A stretch of DNA of 64,000 nt from Chromobotia macracanthus (lineage: Eukaryota; Chordata; Actinopteri; Cypriniformes; Botiidae): assembly GCA_036877525.1 (NCBI GenBank), contig JAZGTH010000008.1, positions 5,266,501 to 5,330,500 on the forward strand. Reading direction: 5' to 3'. Below the pieces are notes generated by a model. It was not told the DNA's origin, made no database searches, and worked only from the letters and a program-made list of their open reading frames with translations. Positions 22,810-35,900 of this stretch are shown piece after piece; the first letter of the stretch is position 1, and each line of letters begins with the position of its first letter. Both the position numbers and the translations under genes were made by a program.

Positions 22810-25602
22810 GTAAGCCGTTAGACAATGACCTTTTATTTGTGTTGCTTTAATGTGTTATGTGTCCTCTGCCTGAAAATACCTCACTGATCAGTGGCGAGGA
22901 GGGGACGGTTAAGCAGGAAGTATGGAAGCGCATGGAAATAAAGCAGGAAAATGGCGTGGTGTGCTGATAGAGGTGTAAGTGCACTACGCTTTTTAACCCT
23001 TGCGACGAAACGTGTCTAGAAAGCCTCACTGATTTCTGAGGAAATGCTGAAGCAACGTTTCTCGCTGTCAAGAGCTTTTCACAATTTTGAGAGCTGTGAC
23101 TTTAACTCTAACATGCTAGAAATGCCTTGCGATCTTTTCCTTTTGTTGATGGAATTCCTGAATGGTCGTATCGGTACCTGCTGGGTGCAGAGGACCACAG
23201 TGCTTTAGTGAGTGGCGGAATTTTTCCATTGTGCCAACATGCTGTATGACTGCTAAGCTTTACCATCATTCCAAGCTTATATTCCGCACTCATTTGCTTC
23301 TCTGCAGGTTGACTAGTTTGTAGGATCTGTTGTAGGGGATTTTTACCACAAACCATATTAGCACAACATGTTTTTAAAGACTGGAGTGAATAGTTGTCGT
23401 TTACTGGTAATTTGCTCATAATGTATTGTCCCAATGCAATATTCGGCACGTTAAATAAGTGAGTGATTCGGGTTTTCTTCGTTTACTTCGTACAATTTTG
23501 TTTGCGTATTTTTACGCTTAATGGAACAACATCGATTAAAGCGAACATTCGAAACGACTCTCCATGTGTTTTACTAATGTTTATGTTTATGAACATAAAC
23601 ATGATAAAGAATAAAATATAATTATATAATTTAGTCATGTTTATCGGAAACTATCTTGTCGCCATTTTAAAATAATCCAGCACATAACGTTGTTATATTT
23701 CACTGGTATACACAGGTTAAATATAAGCAAAATGATTATTCATAACACATACTACATTGTAAACTACACAATGCACCTGCAGCCATCTTTGTCAGAAGCA
23801 AAGCATTTCTTACCCTGCATTCTGTATATTACTATTATTGTATCATTACCCTGTTTACTATGGCATCTTATGGCCAGCTGTCAATGTAGCGTATCGCTCT
23901 GTGGTTCCAGAGAAACTACCTCCCATTCTTGTTCTTAATGAGAAAACAGACAATATAACAGCTTGATTTGAGCGGATATAAATTTGACATGCTAGTCTTG
24001 TCAGATCTTAATAGTCAGTTCAACACCTGTCACATGACATCAGTTGTAACACATTATGTGCTATAGACACAATATACTTTTCTTCAGACCTATGACAGAC
24101 ATCTAACAGGGTTTATACCTTCCATACCAAACCTCTGAAGTATAAGATTAAAAAAAATTAAGCATAACAATGACAAATAAACAACAACAATTCAAATTGC
24201 TGTGTCATACAAAATATAAGTAGGCTGCAATAATGTATAAATAGCCTTTAAAATATCGGAAGCAACATTTTAAAGAGGCAATGACAGATTTGTTAGTTCA
24301 GCATATTTACATACCTGTATGCTCAAACATAGGCCACCAGGTACTTAGTTCCTCTGTGCAAGAAATATCAAGCCCTTGGCACACTTGCTGTCCTGCTCTG
24401 AGCTTGGTCAGGCTGGGGAAATGAAGGAAAGATTAGGAAAATGAGATGAAAAAACACCTGCAGTGTGTATGTTTGTGGAGTGGAAATGGTGCATGGAAAC
24501 CATTGAGGGAACTGTGGAACTGAGCCAAGCACTTTTAAAAAGGGACAGCTCGGGACACCTGTTGTGACCTCTCCCCACCTGCTGCGCCAAAGCAGAAGGT
24601 TGAATGGAGTGAAGTGAATTACTTGCTAATTCTGTCTTTTTTGGACATTGTTCAAACATGGACACTAAATCAGCTCTCCCCAGGGCCAGCTAGGAATGCT
24701 CTGTTTCATAGATCACACAACTAAAGCATTCAGAATTGGGGTTTGTGGAAGTTTGACTAAGGAAACAGTGGCTTTTGAGCTAAATTAGATCCATAAAAGA
24801 ACGTTTCACACCAGTGGACTTGGACAATCTATAAAGAATGCGTTTAAAATTTGATTAGCCTGAATGTTTCCTTGTCAAAGTTTCAGAGAAACTTTAAGGT
24901 TCTATTGTCAAATTTTAGCGAATGTTTTGAGAGATTTTAACATGCATGTACAAACTGTTCTGAAAGGCTTGATTGATATTTCACAGCTGGTGCCCTAGAG
25001 ATAGTTAGTCTCTTAATCTGAGCTTCTTTGAACCTCCTTCTGTTCGGTTTCAGAGACTTTAAAGGTGAGGCTAGGGATATTTCTAAAGTCTTGGAATCAT
25101 AATGCAACACATTTTCAGTGTTACATCAGATAGCCTACATACTGACATTGTTTTACAGTTTTTATTCAATCACTTTGGTACTGTATTCAAGTGTAATTGG
25201 TACACACTTACTCACATCTGCTATTGTGCTTCCATTAGAGTTAAAGAGTTAGAGTATAGATACAGAGTATAAATACAAGGTTCAAAATACAAGATTTAAA
25301 GACAACATTTAGTTTAATAATCAAAGCACAAAAAATATTTTCTTTCAATATAGTTATTTAAACAATGTCAATTCAAGTGTAAACTATGCAAGAGACTTTT
25401 TTAATTACCCTTAAACATATTTAATGTTACAGTACTGTAATGTGCAGTTTTCATTTTAGGAAATACATACATAACCACATTTACTTTAAATCCATTAAGC
25501 CAAGAATAGCTATACAAGTGTAATCAAAAGATGGCATCAGTGAAGACATAACATTGTCATGAGGCTTTCTGTCACTACTGAATATAAAATGAAATATACG
25601 TA
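22810..25602. other. Intergenic DNA, no recognised gene
   Basis: The first few hundred bases keep a somewhat raised CpG content and the rest is AT-rich. Open frames at 22847-23071, 23108-23449 and 24408-24665 on the minus strand and 23690-23938 on the plus strand show no recognisable domain. Confidence 0.55.
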
Positions 25603-25631
25603 TCTATACTGGGCAGTCTGCCCAGTATAGA
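25603..25631. repeat. Perfect palindrome, 14-base arms, 1-base loop
   Basis: TCTATACTGGGCAG (25603-25616) and its exact reverse complement (25618-25631) flank a single T. It lies 16 bases before a SINE. Confidence 0.95.
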
Positions 25632-25647
25632 CAGTATATTCCATTAA

Positions 25648-25792
25648 GGGGCAGTTGTGGCCTACTGGTTAGTGTGTCTGGCTTGTAGTCAGAAGGTTGC
25701 TGGTTTGATTCCAGCGCCCTCACCAGTGATGGGTTAAAGCAGAGGTCACATTTTGGGTATGAGTCACCATATCTGACAAATTTCACTTTCAA
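25648..25792 (+). mobile_element. tRNA-derived SINE with central deletion
   Basis: The 5' part is tRNA-like: GGGGCAGTTGTGGCCTACTG, then GGTTAGTGTG (A-box-like), a TAGTCAGAAGG anticodon-arm region and GGTTTGATTCCAGC (B-box-like). The 3' part, GATGGGTTAAAGCAGAGGTC through GTATGAGTCACCATA to TTTCACTTTC, matches the tail I recall from a common cyprinid SINE. That tail normally lies a few hundred bases further on. Here the body between CACCAGT and GATGGG is missing. Promoter boxes have substitutions, so it is a dead copy, not a functional tRNA gene. No clear target duplication is seen. Confidence 0.8.
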
Positions 25793-28700
25793 TTTACTTT
25801 CTCACTTTACTGTCAGAATATTGCATACAGTTTATACTGCAAAATAGAATATAACATACTCTCTATATTGTACTGTCAGTGATACTGTAAACATTGTATA
25901 ACTAATACATGAAGTAATGTACATAGTAATGTACATTTCTATACTACATAACTTGCAGTTACCTTTTTCCCTGGCAAAAGGTTCTTGATTTGCCACTTGA
26001 CTTTTTCAGATTGTGGTGAGCTACTATCAGATTGTGGGCCTTTGTCATGATAAGGCTTTAGTTTATTTCATGACTGCACCAGACTTCATCTGACACAGCA
26101 GTCCTTTACCATCTGCATCCCTTCCTCCCTCTGATGTGATGCCCACCACTTTGACAGGGCCCATGGTCACCTCTTTAACATCTCTGCATGAAGCACAAAT
26201 AATCTGTTTCTGTTTCTGTTCAAACAATAAGGCTATAACATCAATCAAGAGGCACTAGATTAAAAGATATAAAAACCTTTTTATGTCAATAAAATTTATA
26301 TGGAGTAATATATTGTTCTATTGATTCTATTCTGATAAAGTAACATTTAAAGCTGTTATGTTTTTTAGCATTTTTATTACAAGTAAAGTGTTTAAGGTCT
26401 GCCCTCATGAACATAACCAAACAATATTGTGAAAACGCTTGTTACAATGCCTTAAACACACTGATTTGCTAAAATACAGTCCCAAAATAAATCCTACGAA
26501 ATGGAAGTGTCATTGTTCATCAACAAAGACAGAGAGACTAGCACAGCCTCTTTTTACTCATTAAGTGTTGACATCATTGTTGATAAGTAACACATTCAAC
26601 CATTTTAACCTGAACTTTAATGACTTCCTCTGGGTGCTGATGGTTGGTGAACATGCTTTAATTTTGTTCTGCTGATAAACTGCATTGTTAGCTGCTACAT
26701 TACAAAAGCACCTCATCTTCCATTGACACTGATAGAATGCTGGCCAATCACAATCTGACTAGCAGTAATATTTGCTTACTGCAAATATTACTGCTGGATT
26801 TGCATATTGAATAGTTATTCATCTTTTATGTCCTACATGTTTATGTTTTGCTGCCTTGCAAACACTGTTATTTGTACTTTTTGATGTTATATGTCGATCT
26901 GTCTGTGCATTGTCGCTTCAAGTTAAACACATCTATTATGTTACTGCTTGCTGGATGTCCCCAGGTTATCCTTTCCAATATTAGCATGCGATTACTTGAA
27001 TACAAAAATCTGTTATTTTTGACTTGTAACACCATTAGTCTCACCTTTGGCGAACCGTGTCAAGTTTTACCATATGTTTTCACTGCAGCGGAAGAAATTT
27101 GCTCAATGCCGCTTGCTCACAACTTCAGAGAGACGTGTGAGTCTCACAATCCACTATGAGAATGTGATGCTTGTCATCACAGAAATGAATTAAAACTGCT
27201 CGCTCACCTACACCCAAACGCACGAGTCTAAACATATGGTGATGGTACCTAATGCACGCAGCAAGGATGGAAAGGAAATGGCCAGATAAAGCAGAGAGGA
27301 AAAGGACACGGAAAAATAAAGCCTTTCAAAAAGAAGCATTGAAATGTAGTTAAATTGTGAAGATTAAAAGTGTAGATTAAGTTGTTCATGGCTTTAAGTG
27401 CAGGTGTGTTTATTACAGATCATCTGTAAATAATGTAGCTTTCTGTTTGTTAATTTTGTTTAGGATTTAGGTCTTCTTAATCAAAAACACTTTGAGACTT
27501 TCATGTTCATGTCAACAGAAATATATACAGATATAACAGATATAAAGTTGAATAAATTGCTGATAGCAGTAAAATCTTTGTCTGCCAGTTGATCTTCTAA
27601 GATAAACCATTTGTTTATGTCTGTTGTGCATTTCATGTATGTTTGTGAGAAGTTGACACACACTTTGCACTTCCAATTTTTTGATGTTTGGTATGTAGGG
27701 TGGCCTGAATTTGTAAGATTCCCGACCTGGCCCTCAGAGTATCTTATAGCAGTACCATGGTACAAAATATTTTGTGGTATTTATAAAGTGACTTTTTGGT
27801 ACTTATTAGAATTTTATTTCCCTTTATTAAACATACAGTATAAAGCATACTATATAGCATTGTTGCCCTAACCAAAGAAAATGTATCATTTCTTAACAAG
27901 AGCGTCTTCCAATTAACCTTTTTATGACTCTTCAGAATAGATGTTTGGATTGGATTTCTACCATCTTGTAGAAGTCAGTCTAGCTATAAAGTTTGGCCTC
28001 TCAAAGCATATACTCTCCTGATGTTATTGCCCCTCTCATAAAAAAGAATGACATGGACAATGTATGATTTGAGAATTTATTCTCCTGATATCTCTTAGCA
28101 GCAACTGTTTGAGTGCTGTAGTGCACCACAGGGAGAGATTGGTACAAAGCTTCTTTTTTCACCCTGGATGACAAGGGAAGATATCTGCGCAATGATCTTA
28201 GTGACAAATGTTAGTTTTGCATTATAATTCACGTGACATTTCAACGGACGAACAGCGAGCATCAGTCTGCAGGTGGAATCGCCAGACACCTCTCGCTCGG
28301 GCCCTTATCAAGCCCAGTGCAACAAATACAGCAGCTTCTGTCATAGAAGACGGAGGAGACATTGGTAATTCCTCTTTGCTTAGATAGCTGAACTGGATGC
28401 CAAAGACGTCTGCCTGAAGAAGGCTCTGTTAGCATACCCATTCATCCCAATAGCAGATTTTCAGCCAATGCAGTATTGTCTGGGAGAACATAATTTGAAT
28501 TGTGCCATCTTTGTATTTGGGTGCTTGGTTTTTCAGCCAATTATAGTAACAGTAAATGTCACATGACTGACTCAATCTTAATGCTGATTGGCTGATGGCA
28601 CCACAAGAATTAGCACATACAGTCCCAAGCACTTTACTAGAAAATATCATGAGCTCTAATGATCATGCCTTCCAAAACAATAAGTTAGTCAGTCATTAGC

Positions 28701-28892
28701 AAAACCTTTATTATGACATAATGGGAATATAATGTTACAGCATCTACCAGCAGAGGCCAACTAGCCCATGCTAACCAGCCAAAACCCTGACCCCTTAAAT
28801 ACAAAGTTTCATTTTAAGGTCCGTGGATTACATACAGGCTGTTGCAGGGCCTGGAGATGTCAGCTGGATAATACATTCCTCTCTGATTTACA
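25793..28892. other. Intergenic DNA with small palindromes
   Basis: No gene was recognised. It contains the hairpin at 26761-26795 (listed separately) and a 12-bp palindrome GTACCATGGTAC at 27752-27763. The latter resembles a motif seen in fish repeats. Overlapping open frames at 27481-27871 and 28001-28289 are uninformative. Confidence 0.55.
26761..26795. repeat. Perfect inverted repeat, 15-base arms, 5-base loop
   Basis: AGCAGTAATATTTGC and GCAAATATTACTGCT surround TTACT. The stem has no mismatch. It could be a chance hairpin, a decayed foldback or a small structured RNA. Confidence 0.95.
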
Positions 28893-28933
28893 GTCACACA
28901 TTTAAAAAGTTTTTTTTTTTTTAAATGTGTGAC
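28893..28933. repeat. Inverted repeat with T-rich loop
   Basis: GTCACACATTTAAAAA (28893-28908) pairs with TTTTTAAATGTGTGAC (28918-28933) across a G-T8 loop. The 16-base stem has no mismatch. It may be the two ends of a collapsed miniature element, since similar terminal words (CACACATTTAAA) were not found elsewhere in the window. Confidence 0.9.
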
Positions 28934-29792
28934 ACATTTTAAGACAAACGCACATAAAGTTTATTACAAAATTAAAATTTAAGAATGCATCCCTGTTTGT
29001 AATTACATTTAAACAAGACGTGTTTTAGTAGTATCTTTGAAAGCCCTCAGAGATTAAGCCCATAGTTGGGCGTTGCAGCTGTTAATAAAGGCTCAGCTTC
29101 ACATTAGACTGCTGCATTGCAACCTGTTCACAGACTGATTACTTAATTAACAAGCTCAGGCTGGTGATAGTCTAATGAGGGCTAATTAATGTGACAGCCC
29201 TTTATTTTTCCAATATCAGTCAAGATCAACTGTCATTAAGAATCAAATAACACAGAAATAACTTTATGAAAAACAATTAATAAACTATCTTGGTTTTGTT
29301 ATCTGCACAGATTTTGTTTATTGTAGGTGGTTAAGTGAGATTATGCTGTCATGTTCTTGTATTTTCTCATCCTCTAAACCCTTTTGTGTTGTTAGTGTAC
29401 TGGCAATGATAAAGACTGTCTAACTGCTGGTATCAGGAATTGTATTGTCCTGCTGAACCATCATTTTGTTTGGCGAGGACATAAGAATCAGGTCCAGCAC
29501 AAGTGAGACTGGTTGGTGCATTCAGTTTCATCAGTACACCAAAAGCTTTTATTAGGAATAAAGCCAATGATTAGATGCTAAGAGGATTTGCTGGGCATGA
29601 GTGTTATGTAGGACAAGGAGATGCTTTTCAGGGGAAAATGAGTAAAAGATAAAGAATAGACAGAAACAGGGAAGCTATTGGGGCTGTTCAGGCCATGTTG
29701 TAGGAGATTATCTTCTAACACGTTTTTATTAATGATCACCCCAGACCCTGTTCTGTTAAAACATCACTTCCTTAAAACAAAAAAACTTTAAA
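28934..29792. other. Intergenic DNA with a candidate conserved noncoding element at 29040-29230
   Basis: No gene was recognised. The block 29040-29230 is complex and carries homeodomain-type cores TTAATTAA (29143-29150) and CTAATTAAT (29182-29190), spaced within about 40 bases. This is typical of developmental enhancers but not diagnostic. The flanks are AT-rich. Confidence 0.3.
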
Positions 29793-29963
29793 CCAGGCTC
29801 CACAAATCTGGTCCTAGAGGGCCGCTGTCCTGCAGAGTTGAACACCTGCCTGTAATTTCCCAGCTAATCCCAAACACCTTAACTAGCATGTTTATACGTG
29901 TTTGATTAGGAGCTAAACTCTGCAGGACAGTGGTCCTGTAGGACCGAATTTGAATAGCCCTGG
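29793..29963. mobile_element. Palindromic nonautonomous DNA transposon (171 bp)
   Basis: The two ends are inverted copies about 47 bases long. The left reads CCAGGCTCC...GGTCCTAGAGGGCCGCTGTC then CTGCAGAGTT. The right, reversed, reads CCAGGGCTATTC...GGTCCTACAGGACCACTGTC then CTGCAGAGTT. The centre contains AACACCTGCCTG and TGTTTGATTAGGAGCTAAAC. I recognise this as a highly repeated element of cyprinid genomes, probably hAT-like by its short size and long inverted ends. The family name is not recalled with certainty. It encodes no protein. The minus-strand open frame across it is an artefact. Confidence 0.85.
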
Positions 29964-32900
29964 CTTTCAGCAATATCAGTGATTTTCTAAGCAAAACGCT
30001 TTGGTTTTATAATGGATTTTTATTTTTATGTGTTTTTCAGCTGCCTTAGAAAATGATGTGTGAAATATGCTTACCAGTAATTGTTTTCAATTCTGAATGG
30101 TGTTTCGCTAGGAAATGTTATTTAATGAAGAGGAAATTATTTTTACGAGGACATCAGGGTTTGTGTTTGTCAAGCATCTGTAGAACAGTTAAGGGTCAGA
30201 GCATGCATGTTTTCCACTGCTTCCAACCTCATAGTCAATTTGTAATGCTGTTGTATTATTCGCACAGAACTAAAAGACACAGAGCAACATTTGGACTAAG
30301 AAAGAGGCATCTTATGTTGCCACAAATATTTGATTGGTATTTATTTGATATCTAAATATCTAAATCATATAAACAGTGTAAAAATACAGTGATACCACAG
30401 TACTGATCACTGATGTTCTTTAATGAGTTATAGTGGCACTAAAGCAGGGCTGTCATCTGGGAGGGCCAGTGGCCCTGTGATGAGAGGGGCCCACCCAAGA
30501 CATTTTGTCCTGAGGTCATAAAATTTAGCGATGCCCATGCATTAAAGCAGACAATGCATCTACATTTTCTTAGAAGGTAACTGATTTCCTAAAAAGCAAC
30601 TCACAATAATGCTTATCCTATTTTTTGCAGGATTGCCTGGTGTTTGTTGTTAACGGAACATTATGAAATGTTTCTTATCGATCTTTCTCTGTATGTGTTT
30701 ACTTTTCAAAGAAGCTCTTTTAGGCTGAGTTATTTTTTACTCTTTCATTGTACATCTAACCATGCCTTAATGCATCTTCTCAGAGCTGCGCAGAAGGCTA
30801 TCCATGCTGCAGGTATCGATTGAAAGAGATGCAGGACAGAGAAGATGCTCTCCTGGGGCTTTTTAATGGAAACGCGTTGTGATGAATGACAAGCTTCCTC
30901 TACCTGATTGATAATGTTGCTTACCATTTACAAGTCACTCTCCTTAGATAGTGTACAGGATTAATGAAGTATTGCACATCCTTTCTTTTCTGAAGAGAAA
31001 ACAAGGGGACATATGTATTGTTATAGACAACAGGTTAAGGGGACACCTAGAGAGCATGGAATTATGGGATACCATGAGCTGTGTCTGGCCCCCATTATTT
31101 CTCATTGCAGAAGTACTTAATAATTTAGGTATGTGTAAGTACACAGTGTGATCATTTTGAAAAGTTAAAAAAGTTTTTCCTGAACAGAGGAAAGTGCATG
31201 TGGAAGGCAAAAGCTGAGATATGTTATGCATGATAAGTCATAAATATACTTAACTGCTCATAACAGAGCACTAAATTTAATAAAGAACATGATTTCAGGA
31301 GAATTAAAGAAGCAGTAAAGATCACTTATGTCTCATCACAAAGGTCTCATAGCTTGTCATCTGCAGATAAAGTGTATGTGTGCAGAAAGTGTTACAAATC
31401 AAGCTTTCAAGATTATCCTGCTTGCATTATGATAGAGAGAAAGATCTGTGGTATTTATTGGACTTTAAGTGGTCTATCACAACGTACATTTATGAGAAAT
31501 GTGCAGGAATCTTTGTTACAAAAACTAATACTTGGATTTGGGAAGTTGATAATAGACTTCAGTTGCCACATCTTCCTGTGAGCAGTTTTAAATCCTTGTT
31601 CATCGGCCATTTTGCCCAACTACGATTTTGTAATTCATCAGTCAGTGATACTTCTAATACTTAGTCATCCTTTCAATTATTTATAATTTATTGTCCTGTT
31701 GTAATAAAATGTCAGGCATCTCAGATGCATTTTTCATTGTTATTGACATTTACGAGAGCGTTGAGGAGTTTGGGGTTTGTATTTGAGCGCTGCTGTCGAT
31801 TGTTGCCCTCTGTTGTAGAACAATATAATGGGCGTGAAGGAACAGTCCAAAGACCTAATATCAACTTGCTTTATAATTCCCTCTGAGACTCATTATAAAA
31901 CCAAGACTCGGGGAAGTGATTAATTCAGAGGGTTTAGATATTAGTTTTGATGGGGCAGGCGGTCCACTGGAGCATGACAGAAAGATCTGTGAGCCGAGGA
32001 TGGAAGAGTATAGATCGAGGTGACGGAGCAGGCCGATGTCTCATGCTACCTCTGCAGTTGCCACTGATGTACAAAGTGAATCCATACTGCTCTGAATTCA
32101 TGCCATCCTTCTTATCTTCAAGCTGTGTCTCAAACGAAAGGCTGCTTCAATAAAGAATACTTCAGCCCTGTTCTCCTCACTTGAATGCGGGAGAGGCTGA
32201 AATGCATTTGTCAAGAGTATTATACATGTTGGTGGGTCCAACTCCATTTTTAACGCACATGTTTGTGTTACTTGGAGTCTTTTAGCTGTGCTGTTAGGTT
32301 CAGTTGTTGGAATTCTGCTTTGAATGTGCTGTCAGACACGGGGCCCCTGATAGTTTGAAAGTAGGTCCTGTTACTCAAATAGAAACAGGGTTTACTCTAG
32401 GGGTTCTGGGCGGGGAGGGAAGAGCGGTTGTTCTAGGCTTCAAAAATAATATTTGTTATTTGTGTTTGAAATATGACTGAAGATCAGATTAATGCCTGAA
32501 TTCATTGTTTTTGAAGTTGGAGATGAACAGAGTTTGCAATATATCATATTCTAGACAATATGGCTCTATAACCATATTCAAAGCTTTCTGGTAATTTAAT
32601 TTATACAAGACACATCTAGCCCTGCAAATTCCTCTTACTTACATTTGCAGGAGCTGTTTTCTGACTGTGACACACTGGATATAATCACACAAAGGATGTA
32701 TACTCACACACTATAAACTGAAGGAGAGAACCGTGGTTATGATTTTAACATGTGTAGAGTGATTGTACTAACGCTGGATTTCTTATTATCTTACATTCTC
32801 TGGAAACAGTGTGGAAATGCAATTAGGATGATAGATATATTAATCAATGGGGTGAGTCAAGTGCAGTACCCCTGGTCATGCAAATGCAGATTTGCACCTT

Positions 32901-35900
32901 AGATGCAAATACTGAAAAAAAGTGGGTGAGACACAGAAAGCGAGGGAGAGAGAGGCAACATTTGACTGCTGTTAAAGACCCCACAGCAAGCTGAGCACAG
33001 TTTTCTTTCATGTGCTGACATACTTTCTGTTGAAACAGGAAGTTAGGAATGGAACCCAGCAATGGGTTTATTTTTATAAGCCTCAAGTACATGATAAAAC
33101 TTTGAACCGACTTGCTGTTGTTAGAAGCAGGTGGTATTGTGGAAAGTGGAACTCTAGAGCTCCATCTAGAGATGTTAATTGGACAAATATATGGGTATGT
33201 AACCTCTTTTTCTAGAACAGTCTGTATTTTTTCTGTATTTTAATTGTGTATATTGACGTTTTATTAGGAGTGCATTATAGAGATGGCTTCAGAATGATCA
33301 GACATGACAGAAAACCCATTTTTTTATTTCTATACAATAAGAACAATAAGCTCTTTAAATATTGTTTAAACATTTGTTGTTCAGAATCACTATTGATGAG
33401 AAATTCACATCAGGCATAACAAATGGAGAACAGACAACAGCCATCATTAATACATTTTATCTGTATGTAAGGAAATTCAACTATTCATGACATTCATCCT
33501 TTCACATCAGTCTGTCATGACAGCACAGTTTGTTTAATATCATAGAAATACTAATATTCATACTACACTTTTATTCCTCTTTAGAATATAACTGTGTGAC
33601 AGTGAGGAGAGACATTGTGCGATTAACCATGACTCACCAGAAAGAGGCTTTTATTTAATAAAAGTAATGCAAAAAAAGAACTTCTTGAAGGTGTAATCAA
33701 AAAATAGGCCTATATAATGTATATAAATAATGTATACTAAATAATGTTTCTTTAATGAAATAAACCTCTGTTGTCCTTGGTTACAGTCACTAGCAGGGAG
33801 GCTTGCACTGTCATATTTTTGTATCTGTGACTCTTCATGTGTGAAGTGAGTGCAGTGCCAGATGCTAATCTTGCTAGCTTACTTGTCCACATGTTTATAA
33901 GTATAAGCATCTTGAAACATCGATTGGAACGGCTATCACATCACAGAGGATTATCACAGTAACAAGTGACTGTAGCGCTGATGTTCTGCCTCCCACTCTC
34001 ACTTCCTACTGAGAATATTAGCTGTGATACAACCATGCAACGGTAACAGCTCTAGAGAAAACCGGGTATGATGCCCAAAACTACTGATAGGAGTAAAGTA
34101 GGTGTGAGTACTGAATAAAAATATTTATTTTTGTAACCAATATGACACATAGAACGCAAAACCCATGTGAATAAATTGCCCTTGAAATATTAATGTTATT
34201 GATATTAATGATCATTTTTAAGGTCTTGAAGTTCATGAGGATTCCTAATGTTGGACATACTTTACACGTTGTACTGTGATCATGTTACAAAAAAGATTTT
34301 TTTTGGTATTACGATAACCATAATTAATCAAACCAATAAAACAAAGTTGCTATCGTAATTGTTATGAAGGAAGAGCTGTTGTGACTCAGCATTAGAAAGA
34401 CATATTATAAACATCTCTCAAAGAGATCCCATATTCATTTTTTTCTAATTTTACAGTAGTACAAATTTGACACTGTGGTAACTGGTATTGGAAGAAACTA
34501 TTTAAAGTACATTTGGCAGCATTTTTCATAAGTAGTGTATGAATCAAAGCTACTGTCTGTAGTTTAAAGACCTTTTGGGAGTCCATCTGTAGTGTACATT
34601 TGTACTGGGACATTTGTATTGTATCCTTTATTTATGAGGATTTGTGAAGAACACTGCTATCTGCAGGCATATGAAAGATAAAGATGGATAAAAAAAATAT
34701 CCCAGGCTGCAAAAATGAGCCAGCAGAAACTTTTCTTCCTCTCTGCTCATTTTTTGTGGTAAGCTCTTAATCATAATTGCTGGGCTTTGGTGAATTCACT
34801 TTTTGTGTTCTTTCAGTGGAGTACAGACACTGCCAGAAATGAGAGTCCCAGTCTCTAAGCTTCTATTGATTTATTTTCAATGAGTTAGTGTTATACAAAA
34901 ACCTGGAGGATGAGGACTAGGAGAAGGCCCAGGTGATATTATTATCAGGTGCATCTAAACATTAAGAAGCAGCTAGTGAATGTGAGCCAAGACTCCATCA
35001 CTTAGAAACCATGAGAAGTAACAGGAGACCACAGCAGCATGTCTATTCAGCTGCCCCAAAGATTCTCATCAGGGTTTGAACAATGGATCTACAACAATCG
35101 GTTGAATGTTTGGCCTGCTGGTATTTTTTTACACTCTGTGCCCCGTTACACAATATAGGCATATGTGTTTATTGTCACGTATTACAGAATGGTGAGTATT
35201 TGCTGTGGTAATACAGTTCTTATTCATGTTGAGAGCATATTTCATATGTATACACATATCATTGTATACATATTTTGATATGTATATTTGTATACACAGT
35301 GAGTTTCCCTGGAATGTGATGAATACTGAAACAGGAAGCTCTGTAAACTGAAACCTCTTCACTTTATTGAATCATGTACCGTAGTAGCCTATCAGTCTAA
35401 CGCATGTTTCAAAGGCTTAGCCATGCAGAACAGTGTACCCTGAGAGGAGGATCAGATGCCATTGCAACTCATTAACTACGGGGGTCACGTTTTGGACCCT
35501 CTTGTTAAAGCCCTTTACGGCTGGTCTGTTTATTTGGGTGGTACATTTTGCAGATCAAAAGATTTTCAAATTCCTCTCAGATCCGGTCTAGATTCTGATA
35601 GTCGAGGTAAAATGCCTCCCATACGTTTCTAATGAGCTGCTCTGTGTGCAGACCGCAGTGTCAGCTTTGCAATTCATAATTGTTGCTGCCCACTGAAGAC
35701 GATCCAAAGAGTTTTGTCTCATGACTTTTATGAGGAAACACTGCTCAAGCATGAAAATTTAGAGATACAGCCAGTAAATTACATGATGTGTAGTTTGTCT
35801 AAGCAGATGCATGTGTCTTAGATTTTATACAAAACATAGGAGGTATCACTTAAATGTCGGAGCTGCTCTTTTCCATACAAAGATGCATCGTGATCGCCTT

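Noticed and set aside
25648..25722. Functional tRNA gene
   Set aside because: The acceptor stem does not close, boxes carry substitutions, and the SINE-specific tail follows.
26063..26248. Minus-strand frame with a CxxC and Gly-rich stretch, possible protein relic
   Set aside because: Only 61 codons, no flanking splice sites judged convincing, no family recognised. A protein database search would be needed.
29788..29994. Minus-strand frame of 68 codons
   Set aside because: It is read through the palindromic DNA element.
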